From Legionella maioricensis (lineage in GTDB: Bacteria; Pseudomonadota; Gammaproteobacteria; Legionellales; Legionellaceae): DNA of 64,000 nt. Below the pieces are notes generated by a model. It had not been told where the DNA came from. It did not search any database and saw nothing but the letters and a program-made list of their open reading frames with translations. The stretch covers positions 1 through 64,000 of the forward strand of contig NZ_JAJKBJ010000021.1 in NCBI RefSeq assembly GCF_023618015.1, written 5' to 3'. Position 1 is the stretch's first letter. Every line of letters starts with the position of its first letter. This document shows positions 1 through 8,562 of the stretch, piece after piece. A program made the position numbers and the translations under genes.

Positions 1-250
1 CTCAGGCTCACTGCCACGTCACCCAGAGCGACGCGAAGGACCTTCCAAATGTGGCTCATGCCTGTTTCAGGAGATCCCTCGTCGCAAGCTCCTCGGGATG
101 ACGGAAAGCAGCTTAAGTCAATGGCAGTGCCTCTCTCAGGCTCACTGCCACGTCATCCAGAGCGAAGCGAAGGATCTCCCAAGTGTGGCTCATGCCTGTT
201 TCAGGAGATTCCTCGTCGCAAATTCCTCGAGATGACGGAAAGCAGCTTAA
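1..250. repeat. Two tandem copies of a MITE-like repeat
   Basis: Two copies of a unit of about 134 bases lie head to tail (1-134 and 135-250). Both contain the phrases GTGGCTCATGCCTG and TTTCAGGAGAT and differ at scattered positions. The first ends with CTTAAGTCAATGGCAG (112-127), which matches the right terminal inverted repeat of the element at 54535-54662. The second stops at its CTTAA core, four bases before the panC stop codon. There is no coding capacity on either strand that looks real. The left edge is cut by the window. Confidence 0.75.
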
Positions 251-253
251 CCC

Positions 254-1015
254 CTAGGATAATAAATAATTATCAATTAAACGAATGTCACCTATCGTTA
301 CTGCAGCAAATCTGCGGTTTTGATATTCTTCAATATATTCTACCGAAATACCCGCGGCAGTTAGCTCTTCAATTATCATGGCACAAGGCTTGTTCTGATG
401 GAACATATTTGCAAATTGATTTGCAAGTATTCGTTGTTCCTCATTCAGCCGATTATTTCGTGAGCTATATGCCAAACCACTGGCTTCACGAATGGTAGGG
501 CAAGATTTTATCTCTACATTCATAAACAGTGCTTTAACCATTCCCTTGATTAACAAATACTGTTGATAATCTTTTTCACCAAAATAAGCTCTGTGTGGGC
601 GAGTTAAATTAAGCAGTTTCATCACAACAGTTAATACGCCATTAAAATGTCCTGGTCTGTATTGGCCTTCCATTAATTGGCAGAGGCGATTTTCCTGAAT
701 TTGATAAGTGTACCCATCGGCGTAAATCTCTTGCTCCGTGGGAAGAATGCAAAAATTTACCCCGGAATTGGCCATCAGTTCGATATCTGCCTCTAGAGTT
801 CGCGGATAATGAGTAAAGTCATCTGGTTTATTAAATTGAGTCGGGTTAATAAATAAACTGGCAATGGTGTAGTCATTCTCCTTACTACTGGTTAAAAATA
901 AAGAAGCATGTCCAGCATGTAAATTACCCATAGTTGGAACAAAGCCTAAGGTGCGGTCATTGGGTAAGCTATTACGTAAGCTTACCCAATCATTCAGGTT
1001 AGAAATAATTTGCAT
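254..1015 (-). CDS. panC: Pantothenate synthetase PanC
   Basis: Joins pantoate and beta-alanine using ATP, the last step of pantothenate (vitamin B5) synthesis in the cytoplasm. The 253-residue protein shows the nucleotidyl-transferase signature [10 protein letters not shown] (HAGH at 33-36), a PTQFNKPDD stretch, [11 protein letters not shown] and the YSSRN segment that stands in for KMSKS. It ends in IGDIRLIDN, a typical PanC C-terminus, so it is complete though somewhat shorter than the roughly 280 residues of E. coli PanC. It follows panB on the same strand with an 11-base gap, so the two are probably cotranscribed. Its stop codon abuts the repeat copy at 135-250. Confidence 0.95.
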   Translation of the reverse strand: MQIISNLNDWVSLRNSLPNDRTLGFVPTMGNLHAGHASLFLTSSKENDYTIASLFINPTQFNKPDDFTHYPRTLEADIELMANSGVNFCILPTEQEIYADGYTYQIQENRLCQLMEGQYRPGHFNGVLTVVMKLLNLTRPHRAYFGEKDYQQYLLIKGMVKALFMNVEIKSCPTIREASGLAYSSRNNRLNEEQRILANQFANMFHQNKPCAMIIEELTAAGISVEYIEEYQNRRFAAVTIGDIRLIDNYLLS

Positions 1016-1027
1016 TAGTATCTCTTC

Positions 1028-1816
1028 TTAAAAAGCATATTCAGCTGTAGGGAAGTGTTCTTGTTGTACTTGTTGCACGTAAGTATTTAAGGCATCGACA
1101 AAAAGGTCTTTTCCATTGGCGTATCGTTTTACAAATTTGGGATTAAATGAAGTTTGCAAACCCAACATATCGTGCCAAACAAGCACTTGGCCATCGGTAT
1201 CAGAGCCGGCACCAATTCCTATAGTTGGGATGGTTAATGCGTTTGTTATGGTATTTGCTAAATGTTGTGGTACACATTCAATAACTAAAGCAAAACAACC
1301 CGCCTGTTCTAAATCCCGAGCTTGTTGCAATAAACTGTCTGCTTGCTCTTGATTTTTTCCTTGCACTTTATAACCACCCAATTGATGAATGGATTGAGGG
1401 GTTAATCCTATATGGCCCATTACTGGTACTCCAGCTTTTACTAAATGGGTAATCGTTTGACATGTATCGGTATCTGCCCCTTCAATCTTGACTGCCTGTG
1501 CTCCGGCTTGTAACAAGCACTTAACTTGCTCAATGGTATGAGTGTGAGAGATTTTATGGCTTAAAAAGGGCAGGTCACTGATTAAAAATTGTTGTTTTAA
1601 TCCTCGTGCAACCGCCTGCGTATGAAGGACCATCATGTCTATAGTAGCCATAATGGTGGTTTCATGCCCGTGCACCGCCATGGCTACTGAGTCCCCGACC
1701 AAAACACAATCAATGTTCGATTCGGCAACAATACATGCTGACGGATAATCGTAACAGGTTATCATGGAAATTTTATGATGTTCTTGTTTTTTTCTTTTAA
1801 AATCCTGAATTTTCAT
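1028..1816 (-). CDS. panB: 3-methyl-2-oxobutanoate hydroxymethyltransferase PanB
   Basis: Transfers a hydroxymethyl group to alpha-ketoisovalerate to give ketopantoate, the first committed step of pantothenate synthesis. The 262-residue protein has the family motifs ITCYDYPSA near the start, VLVGDSVAM (metal and substrate site), GHIGLTPQS and IGIGAG, in the usual order. The length matches the family (about 260). The ATG is preceded by an AAGGAG-type ribosome binding site. It is the promoter-proximal gene of a panB-panC pair. No panD is visible next to it. Confidence 0.96.
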   Translation of the reverse strand: MKIQDFKRKKQEHHKISMITCYDYPSACIVAESNIDCVLVGDSVAMAVHGHETTIMATIDMMVLHTQAVARGLKQQFLISDLPFLSHKISHTHTIEQVKCLLQAGAQAVKIEGADTDTCQTITHLVKAGVPVMGHIGLTPQSIHQLGGYKVQGKNQEQADSLLQQARDLEQAGCFALVIECVPQHLANTITNALTIPTIGIGAGSDTDGQVLVWHDMLGLQTSFNPKFVKRYANGKDLFVDALNTYVQQVQQEHFPTAEYAF

Positions 1817-2103
1817 ACACTTCTCCTTAATTGGAGAAAACGAAAATGGACGAAGAAAGGAAGTAGCAATTCAGGTACCTGTCTCATAGATCAAGTCCTC
1901 CAATAGTTTAAGTAAAGTCGCTGCCTAATGAAGGTCAACGCGTCACCTGACATCATATAATTAAATAGGATAGAGGTGAATATATTCCAACAACAATTTA
2001 CTTGCCTGAGTTGAGGCTATCTGGGATAGCCACGTTACTCTTTCCTTTCTCCTACCTTTTGATTCATTAATTAGAGACAATGGGAATTTTTTGCAAAAAG
2101 AGC

Positions 2104-3186
2104 TCATAACTTTGCCTTTGCATCAAATTTGGGTTCAAGGGGAAAATCCCCCATATCTAAAAATGAATTAATCTTATCGTCTTCTGTTGGTTTCCTGCCA
2201 AAAAAGGTGGTTGTCACTTTAGCAAAATCTAAATATTTTCTATAACTCACCAAGGAAATGTTGCTTTGACGTAACTGTTCTAATCCAACTTTCCCTTTTT
2301 TTATCGCTTCTTTCGCCCAGTCCTCATCCAGAGAAAAGGAAAGATCTAGGAAATTACGAACAATATCAGCTAGAACAATATCTCCGGCCCATTGATCAAC
2401 TTGATTTTGCGGCTTTCCTACCAGTGCTTCATGAGTTGCAGGAAATAGCCAGTTAGTTGAACTGTGCGTGTATTCTTTTCCACTAATAGAGTAGGTTATA
2501 TTTTGAGTCTTATCGATAACCGCACTAAAGAATGGCAAATTTATCTGATATTTTTCAGGAAGATACCGGAGAATATAGGCCCATAGATTGAGATTGCCCG
2601 TATTTGATAAATAATTATGTACTTTTATATTAACTGGCGCTTTTTGGTCATCTCCCTCTTCCCTGAAGAGATAGCGCAGTCTGTCCGTAGGGCCACCTAC
2701 TACTGAATCAATACAATGCAAATTCGCCATGTGTACTCTAATGGCTCCTTGTGCTGATTTTTGTTCAATCCATTCCCTTATTTGACTCAAAACAAACCCA
2801 CCCCGGCTCCAGCCAACAGCGCAAATGATCAACGTTTCTTCTGCTTCTACCGCTTGTTTGGAATGCTCTTCTAAAAACTGTTTTATTTTTTCAAAATTAG
2901 CATTAAGACCACCATTACCAATATGTCCATCGATCAGGGCACCTATTGATTTTAATAGCGATCCATCAGGAGTAGTAATGTCTGTTCCTGGGCCATCAAG
3001 AATAAGCATGTTTTTTTCTTTGCAATGTTCCGCTAATTGATTAATAAAATTACTTGGATCATGCATCAACCATGCTGCTACTTTACTAAGACTAAAAAAT
3101 CCGAAACTGCCTGCTTGACTTGGTTTATTCTGTGTTATTGAGACCGTTCCGTTAGCAAGAATAACAACCTTTCTAATTTTTCCCAT
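2104..3186 (-). CDS. Orphan protein with a lipase-like GxSxG elbow, possible secreted effector
   Basis: A 360-residue protein I do not recognise at family level. It begins with IRKVVILANGT, and around residue 125 has a hydrophobic strand followed by GWSRGG, the nucleophile elbow of alpha/beta hydrolases. This resembles the GFSRGA elbow of DUF2235-type phospholipases found among type VI effectors, but a match to DUF2235 is only my inference. An Asp soon after (CIDSVVGG) fits the position of the acid-bearing strand. There is no signal peptide or membrane segment. It stands alone between panB and emrB. A Dot/Icm-translocated lipase-like effector is plausible; a soluble hydrolase is the alternative. 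Confidence 0.6.
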   Translation of the reverse strand: MGKIRKVVILANGTVSITQNKPSQAGSFGFFSLSKVAAWLMHDPSNFINQLAEHCKEKNMLILDGPGTDITTPDGSLLKSIGALIDGHIGNGGLNANFEKIKQFLEEHSKQAVEAEETLIICAVGWSRGGFVLSQIREWIEQKSAQGAIRVHMANLHCIDSVVGGPTDRLRYLFREEGDDQKAPVNIKVHNYLSNTGNLNLWAYILRYLPEKYQINLPFFSAVIDKTQNITYSISGKEYTHSSTNWLFPATHEALVGKPQNQVDQWAGDIVLADIVRNFLDLSFSLDEDWAKEAIKKGKVGLEQLRQSNISLVSYRKYLDFAKVTTTFFGRKPTEDDKINSFLDMGDFPLEPKFDAKAKL

Positions 3187-3349
3187 TGATATAGTTTCTC
3201 CATTACAGTTGCAGAGAAAGAATTGTAATAAATATAGATTAAGGATTTATTAGGGGCTATGGCAAAATGTCTATTGTCTAAGTCTGGAAAAAACTTATTA
3301 TATTTTGGCGACCTCTCACTAAATTAAAACAATTTTTTCGACAATTAAG

Positions 3350-4909
3350 TTATCCTTCAAATTCCGGTATTTGAGTCGGAGCTGCTTTATTTGAATTTTT
3401 AACCGGGGCTTTCAAGAATAAGAGCAGCGGGAGGGCAGCAATGACTAACCACATCATAAAACGAAAATCCTGTAAATAGGCAAGGATTGCCGCTTGACGC
3501 GTCACTTCTGCATTGAGAGCGGTAAGTCCTGGTGTTGATGTAATATTCATGACTCCTGATTCGGTTGCCTGTCGCAAACTGAGATTAAATGGCGTAATAA
3601 ACGCGGTAAACGCTTCATGGTTGGCCTGGAGATTTTGCGCTAATTTAGTCATGACCACAGAAATACCAATGCTGCTTCCTATATTTCTTAACAGACTGAA
3701 TAGGGGGGTGCCGTCGTTACGATATTGTGCGGGTAAGGTAGCGAAAGTTACGGTGGATAAAGGAACAAAAATAAAACCCAAACCAAAACCCTGGATCATC
3801 CCGGTATACACGATGTCATAACTACTAATATCCGTATTAAATAAAGTCATAAGCCATAAAGAGTAACTGGTCAGGATTAAACCCAAAAAGATTTGATAGC
3901 GCGTATCTAATTTGCCAGACAGTTTGCCAACAATCATCATCGCCATCATCGTCCCTATTCCTCGTGGAGCAAGTACCAAACCGATATCAATCACTGGATA
4001 GCCCATTAAGCCTTGTAAAAAGGGAGGGAGCAATGCCATTGTGGCCAAGAGAATAATACCGATAATAAAAATAAAAATAAGGCCCACCGTGAAATTGCGA
4101 TCTTTAAACATGCCCGGATCAAGGAATGGCTGGCGTGAAGTGACTATATGAGCGATAAATAAATAGAGGCAGAGTATTGCGAGCATCCCTTCAACGATAA
4201 TTTCATTGCTATTCAACCAATCAAGGGACTCTCCTCTATCTAGAAATAATTGTAAGGAGCCTATAGCAATGCTTAAAAATGCAAAACCCATTAAATCAAA
4301 GTGTCTTTCATGTTCCAGGACGTTTTCTTCCAGAAAAGAAGCCAAACCAAGCCAGGCAAGTAATCCTAGAGGTAAATTAATGTAAAATACCCACCGCCAG
4401 CTGTAATATTCAGTGAGCCATCCTCCGAGAGATGGACCTAAAATTGGACCTACCATGACCCCCATGCCCCAGATTGCCATAGCTGCACCATGTTTTTCGG
4501 GGGGGTAAGTATCCAATAATACAGACTGTGACATAGGAACCAGACTGGCTCCAAAAATCCCCTGGAGCAAACGAAAAATGACAATTTGGGGTAAGCTTTG
4601 AGCTGCGCCACAAAGCATGGATGCTATAGTAAATCCCACCACCGACCAGATAAACAGGCGTTTACGCCCAAATCGATTACCCAAGAATCCGGTCATAGGC
4701 ATAAATATAGCGGCGGCAACAATATAAGAAGTCAGTACCCAGGAAATTTGTTCCTGAGTAGCGCCCATTCCTCCTTGCATATAGGGCAAGGCCACGTTGG
4801 CTATAGTGGTATCCAATGCCTGCATAATCGTTGCAAGCATTACCGAAAGGGTTATAAATAGTCTTCGCGAACTATTTTGGGTTTGATTGCTCTCTAAAAG
4901 TTTAGACAT
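3350..4909 (-). CDS. emrB: EmrB/QacA-type MFS multidrug efflux transporter (DHA2, 14 TM)
   Basis: Inner-membrane drug:proton antiporter that works with the adaptor EmrA and an outer-membrane TolC-like channel. The 519-residue protein has DHA2 signatures: MQALDTTIANVALPYMQG in the first helix, motif A-like GNRFGRKR after helix 2, and GPILGPSLGGW (antiporter motif C). Hydrophobic segments fit about 14 helices. It starts 10 bases after the emrA stop, so the two form an operon with emrA first. The gene symbol reflects family membership; the substrate is unknown. Confidence 0.9.
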   Translation of the reverse strand: MSKLLESNQTQNSSRRLFITLSVMLATIMQALDTTIANVALPYMQGGMGATQEQISWVLTSYIVAAAIFMPMTGFLGNRFGRKRLFIWSVVGFTIASMLCGAAQSLPQIVIFRLLQGIFGASLVPMSQSVLLDTYPPEKHGAAMAIWGMGVMVGPILGPSLGGWLTEYYSWRWVFYINLPLGLLAWLGLASFLEENVLEHERHFDLMGFAFLSIAIGSLQLFLDRGESLDWLNSNEIIVEGMLAILCLYLFIAHIVTSRQPFLDPGMFKDRNFTVGLIFIFIIGIILLATMALLPPFLQGLMGYPVIDIGLVLAPRGIGTMMAMMIVGKLSGKLDTRYQIFLGLILTSYSLWLMTLFNTDISSYDIVYTGMIQGFGLGFIFVPLSTVTFATLPAQYRNDGTPLFSLLRNIGSSIGISVVMTKLAQNLQANHEAFTAFITPFNLSLRQATESGVMNITSTPGLTALNAEVTRQAAILAYLQDFRFMMWLVIAALPLLLFLKAPVKNSNKAAPTQIPEFEG

Positions 4910-4919
4910 GGCAATCTGC

Positions 4920-5990
4920 TCAAGATGTCTTTTTCGTTGCGTTTTGCAGTGATTTGGTGTCTATTTTTACCCAAGAGCTTAATCCTGAACGAAGTTGAGG
5001 GCTATCCGGTTCTGCAATTAATTTAATTCGAACGGCTATTCTTTGTGCGATTTTAACCCAGTTTCCGGTAGCATTTTGAGCAGGAATAATGGAGAATTCT
5101 GAGCCTGTAGCAGGGCTTAAACTTTCAACAATCCCTTTCCATTTTTTGCCTGGATATATATCCACCGTTGCAATAACCTGTTGTCCTGGACGGATATTAG
5201 CAAGTTCTTTTTCAGTAAAATTAGCCTCAACCCAGGGATGGTCATTAGCAACTAGAGTCATGGTAATGGTGCCTGCCGGGATGTATTGGCCAGGTTTAGG
5301 AGGCGAATTAATGAAGCCGGACATAGGGGCTCTTATTTCTGTATGAGCGAGATCCAGTTTGGCTTGATCCAGTTCTGCTTTTGCGATCAAATAACTGGGA
5401 TGCTGCTCAACAGGTTCATCCACGCCTCCGGCGAGCGAATCCGCTAAACGCTGTAAATCATGTCCCACTGTTACTAATTGTTGCGCTGCAATTTCCGCTC
5501 CTTCTTGGGCATCATCGAGATTGGATACAGAGGCAAAATGTTTTGCCGCGAGATCCGACTGGCGTTTTTTGTTGCGTAAAGAAAAAGCATATTTGGTTCG
5601 TGCCAAGGCGATTTCCGCTTGTTTTTCACGATAGCTGGATTTCATTGCCAGAATGTTTATTCTCGCTTGAGCCAATTGTGATTCAGCTTTGGCCAATGCT
5701 ACTTGAAAGGGTTGCGGATCAAGACGAAATAGAATTTGATTTTTGTTTACTGATTGATTTTCCTGAACCAGAATTTCTTTAATAACACCTGAAACCTGCG
5801 AACTGATAGGTACTTTATCCGCTTTAATATATGCGTTGTCTGTTTCAACATAACGACCGCCCATAAGATATAAGATGGCGGCGATTACTACAAAAATTGA
5901 AGGAATAGCTATAAGGAGAATAAAACGTCTGGATTTGGCTGTGGGGGGTATTTCTATGAGTTCTTTTTGAGTCTCTTTTAGTTCATTCAT
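4920..5990 (-). CDS. emrA: EmrA-type membrane fusion protein (HlyD family)
   Basis: Periplasmic adaptor linking EmrB to an outer-membrane channel. One N-terminal transmembrane helix (FILLIAIPSIFVVIAAILYL) is followed by the conserved GGRYVETDNAYIKADKVPIS, a lipoyl/barrel-sandwich half, a coiled-coil hairpin, the second lipoyl half (IRAPMSGFI) and a beta-barrel. I chose the ATG at 5990 because AAGGATAAG sits just upstream; another in-frame ATG at 6017 lacks a binding site. The length is then 356 residues, normal for EmrA. Confidence 0.9.
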   Translation of the reverse strand: MNELKETQKELIEIPPTAKSRRFILLIAIPSIFVVIAAILYLMGGRYVETDNAYIKADKVPISSQVSGVIKEILVQENQSVNKNQILFRLDPQPFQVALAKAESQLAQARINILAMKSSYREKQAEIALARTKYAFSLRNKKRQSDLAAKHFASVSNLDDAQEGAEIAAQQLVTVGHDLQRLADSLAGGVDEPVEQHPSYLIAKAELDQAKLDLAHTEIRAPMSGFINSPPKPGQYIPAGTITMTLVANDHPWVEANFTEKELANIRPGQQVIATVDIYPGKKWKGIVESLSPATGSEFSIIPAQNATGNWVKIAQRIAVRIKLIAEPDSPQLRSGLSSWVKIDTKSLQNATKKTS

Positions 5991-6068
5991 TTTACTTATC
6001 CTTATTTTACTGAGCACTCAAAAAACGATGTTGGTGCATACAGCATATACCTCTATAATATCGCCAGG

Positions 6069-6083
6069 AGAGCTAACAGCTCT
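6069..6083. promoter_or_regulatory. Palindrome upstream of emrA, candidate repressor operator
   Basis: AGAGCT-aac-AGCTCT is a perfect 6-bp inverted repeat about 80 bases upstream of emrA, in the divergent region shared with the gene at 6226. Drug efflux operons are commonly repressed by MarR or TetR proteins at such sites, but no regulator gene is adjacent. The function is inferred only. Confidence 0.35.
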
Positions 6084-6225
6084 AATAACTCAGGTGCCAA
6101 TAAGACGCCCTATGTACGCTTTTTCGTGACATGAGAGGAAGTACAATCGCAATATCCTAAATCTCTAGTTATATCGACTTGAAATCTGGGTTATTATTTA
6201 TGTATTTTATAATAACAGGTTTTTT

Positions 6226-6888
6226 ATGAGTTTCATTGAAAAATTAGCTAGTCCTGGCGAGCATCCCTTATTTCTTCAAGGTTTTTCGGGGCAACTGGAA
6301 GCGGTGTTAACGGTTCCCGAGCACGTAAATAATACCTTTGTCGCTTTTCTAGGTCATCCCCACTCCTTACAGGGTGGAACAATGAATAATAAAGTCGTGA
6401 CTACTATGGCGCGGGCCTTTAAGGAATTAGGTATTCCTTCGTTACGCTTTAATTTTCGCGGTGTTGGTCAGTCTGCAGGATCTTACAATGACGGCATCGG
6501 TGAAAGTGAGGATATGATCGCCCTGGTTAACGAATGGCGAAAAGAACAACCAGATCTGAGACCTGTATTGGCCGGATTTTCTTTTGGGTCTTATGTTGCT
6601 TACAGGACAGCTGCGCAATTTGAGAATGCTCTATTAATTACTATTGCACCACCAGTCCATCATTATGATTACAGGGAGTTTAATCCCGCCCCACATCCCT
6701 GGCTCATCATTCAGGGGGATGCTGACGAAGTGGTGCCTCATTCTCTAGTCATTGATTTTGCCAGGCAGTCTTCTCCTGTATTACCAGTGATTGAGTTTGC
6801 TGAGACAGGACATTTTTTTCACGGGAAATTGGTGGAACTTAAAACGCAACTAATGGAATACATGCATAGGCAGGTTCCTTCGTTATGA
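6226..6888 (+). CDS. Alpha/beta hydrolase of the COG2945 type
   Basis: A 220-residue cytoplasmic alpha/beta hydrolase. It shows the oxyanion region HPHSLQGGTMNNKVV, the strand-helix LRFNFRGVGQSAG, the nucleophile elbow AGFSFGS (Ser near residue 122), an acid in IIQGDADEVVP and a late His in ETGHFFHGK. These give a complete Ser-Asp-His triad. The family is widespread and its substrates are poorly defined (esters or peptides). The stop overlaps the zapE start by four bases, so the two genes are translationally coupled. Confidence 0.85.
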   Translation: MSFIEKLASPGEHPLFLQGFSGQLEAVLTVPEHVNNTFVAFLGHPHSLQGGTMNNKVVTTMARAFKELGIPSLRFNFRGVGQSAGSYNDGIGESEDMIALVNEWRKEQPDLRPVLAGFSFGSYVAYRTAAQFENALLITIAPPVHHYDYREFNPAPHPWLIIQGDADEVVPHSLVIDFARQSSPVLPVIEFAETGHFFHGKLVELKTQLMEYMHRQVPSL

Positions 6889-7967
6889 TTTTGTTAGCCC
6901 AATATGAAGCAGCTATTCAGCGTAATGATATTGATAATGATCCCTTACAAAGAGAAGTATTGGGGCACATGCAAAGGCTTGCTGATGAGTTAAAAAAGCC
7001 TAAACCTTCTTGGTTTCATTGGGGGAGGCGCAATTCAATTAAAGGTTTGTATCTGTATGGCCCAGTCGGTGTTGGAAAAACGTACTTAGTTGATTTGTTT
7101 TATCAGCACGTCGAGGAAAAGCAAAAAGCCCGCTTTCATTTTCATCATTTTATGCAGCAAATTGATGCTCAGTTAAGACGATTACAGGGACAAAAAGATC
7201 CATTGAAGCAAATTGCAAAAGATATTGCCAAATCAACTCGATTATTATGTTTTGATGAATTTTTAGTTCATGATGTAGCTTATGCGATGATTTTGGCCGA
7301 ATTGTTACAAGCTTTGCATGCTCAGGGGGTTATATTAGTCATTTCCTCTAATACTAAACCGGATGATTTGTATTTAAATGGTGTGCAGCGTGCCCGGTTT
7401 TTGCCTGCCATTGCAATAATTAAAAATAATTGTGAGGTACTTTTACTGCATGAAAATCGAGATTATCGTATAGGGCGACAACCCTTATTAGACGCCTATT
7501 TATATCCTTTAAATGAAGTCAGTGCAAAAACAATGGAACAACAATTTGTCCTTTTGGCTAAAGAGGTAAAGGAAAATGGAACCATCACCATCCAAAATCG
7601 TGATATTCCTTATATTCGCCGGGATGAGAAATCCATTTGGTTTGGTTTTGATGTTCTTTGTAACCTGCCGCGCAGTCAATTAGACTATTTAGAAATAGCG
7701 GATAAATTTGATAGTGTATTTGTTAGTGGTATACCTCGTTTAACTGAGGGACATACAGCACAAACCATTATGTTCATTCATTTGATTGATGTCATGTACG
7801 ATAGGGGAATTAATATTATTATTTCTGCCGCGGTTCCTCTTGACGAGCTGTATGTTAAGGGTGAGATGAAAGAAACTTTTAAACGAACCCTAAGTCGTTT
7901 AACCGAAATGCAATCCGTTGATTACCTCAGTCGCCATCCACGTCGAATAGTAGAGGATATAGCATGA
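6885..7967 (+). CDS. zapE: ZapE (AFG1-like) cell division ATPase
   Basis: AFG1/LACE1-family P-loop ATPase, in E. coli a Z-ring-associated protein needed under stress. The 360-residue protein has Walker A GPVGVGKTYLVD near residue 60, HFHHFMQQI, Walker B LLCFDEFLVHDVA and the sensor-type VISSNTKPDDLY. The C-terminal part (FDVLCNLPRSQLDYLEIA, LIDVMYDRGINIIISA) is typical of the family. It overlaps the upstream hydrolase gene by four bases. Confidence 0.93.
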   Translation: MILLAQYEAAIQRNDIDNDPLQREVLGHMQRLADELKKPKPSWFHWGRRNSIKGLYLYGPVGVGKTYLVDLFYQHVEEKQKARFHFHHFMQQIDAQLRRLQGQKDPLKQIAKDIAKSTRLLCFDEFLVHDVAYAMILAELLQALHAQGVILVISSNTKPDDLYLNGVQRARFLPAIAIIKNNCEVLLLHENRDYRIGRQPLLDAYLYPLNEVSAKTMEQQFVLLAKEVKENGTITIQNRDIPYIRRDEKSIWFGFDVLCNLPRSQLDYLEIADKFDSVFVSGIPRLTEGHTAQTIMFIHLIDVMYDRGINIIISAAVPLDELYVKGEMKETFKRTLSRLTEMQSVDYLSRHPRRIVEDIA

Positions 7968-8045
7968 GGACTCGTATTTTTGTAATTCCAAGAAGAACAG
8001 GTTTTATCTCTGCATGTAATTTATTAAAATGACATAACCAAAATA

Positions 8046-8079
8046 GTCGTCTGCGAACGTTCACTTCGTTCGCAACGAC
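8046..8079. repeat. Short GCGAACG hairpin repeat
   Basis: GTCGT-ct-GCGAACG pairs with CGTTCGC-a-ACGAC around a short loop. Related but longer or partial copies are at 60321-60389 and 48499-48529, which share GTC(G/T)TTGCGA and GCAATCC words. It lies just after zapE in the noncoding stretch 7968-8334, which otherwise holds the REP-like element at 8121-8213 and the feo promoter. Confidence 0.6.
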
Positions 8080-8120
8080 ATTTACCCTGTGAACAGTTAA
8101 TGGCGTCAACTTAAAATAAT

Positions 8121-8213
8121 ATGTAGCCTGGATGGAGCGAAGCGTAATCCGGGATAAAGGCTTGAATCAGGTTTCGAACCCGGGTTACGGCCGCGCCTTC
8201 ACCCAGGCTACAT
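8121..8213. repeat. REP-like palindromic element of about 92 bases (copy 1)
   Basis: Begins ATGTAGCCTGG and ends CCAGGCTACAT, with inner arms ATGGAGCGAAGCG... and ...GCGCCTTCACCC and a pair of TAATCCGGG / CCCGGGTTA words. The same element occurs inverted at 62831-62921. It has no coding capacity. It sits between zapE and feoA and could act as a transcription stop or fold as RNA. Confidence 0.75.
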
Positions 8214-8272
8214 CCTTGATGGCTGCAGTCTGAGGCAGTTTTGGGAAAAAATGTTTATTTTTTTGCTTAATT

Positions 8273-8285
8273 GAGAATGATTCTC
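8273..8285. promoter_or_regulatory. Fur box upstream of feoABC
   Basis: GAGAAT-G-ATTCTC is a perfect 6-1-6 inverted repeat, the core of the Fur consensus (GATAATGATTATC type), 50 bases before the feoA ATG. Fur with iron would be expected to block feo transcription, so ferrous iron uptake turns on in iron limitation. The site is seen directly; binding is inferred. Confidence 0.8.
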
Positions 8286-8334
8286 GATAGCATTTGTGTT
8301 AATATCAATTGATTTAATAATAGTGTGTTACATC

Positions 8335-8562
8335 ATGCAAATTAAAGAGTTAGTACGAGGCGATCGGGTACGTCTGGTTGATTTTGGTTCTACCGAGGCG
8401 CAATACAGACGTAGACTTTTATCTTTGGGAGTTACTCGTGGCGTAGAGTTTTCCGTAGTGCGAGTTGCCCCTTTAGGTTGTCCGGTACAAATTGAAGTCA
8501 GAGGTACCTCTTTAACTTTACGCAAAGAAGAAGCGAGTCAATTAGTATTGGAGCGTGTATGA
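8335..8562 (+). CDS. feoA: FeoA ferrous iron transport protein
   Basis: Small cytoplasmic SH3-like protein that supports FeoB. The 75 residues from the ATG at 8335 (MQIKELVRGDRVRLVDFG) include RRLLSLGVTRGVEFSVVRVAPLGCPVQIEVRGTSL when read across, the typical FeoA fold pattern. An upstream in-frame GTG at 8296 would add 13 residues that are not FeoA-like, so I prefer 8335. The stop overlaps the feoB start (GTATGA), showing coupling. The Fur box lies 50 bases upstream. Confidence 0.93.
   Translation: MQIKELVRGDRVRLVDFGSTEAQYRRRLLSLGVTRGVEFSVVRVAPLGCPVQIEVRGTSLTLRKEEASQLVLERV

Noticed and set aside
49..498. Open frame of 149 codons at the left end, plus strand
   Set aside because: It runs through the two repeat copies and then antisense through panC; composition is not protein-like and panC is certain.
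8296..8334. GTG start for feoA upstream of the ATG
   Set aside because: It would add 13 non-homologous residues and begin only 11 bases after the Fur box.
7968..8334. tRNA or small RNA gene in the repeat-rich gap before feoA
   Set aside because: The folds are explained by the short hairpin and the REP-like element; no tRNA arms or promoter-terminator pair.
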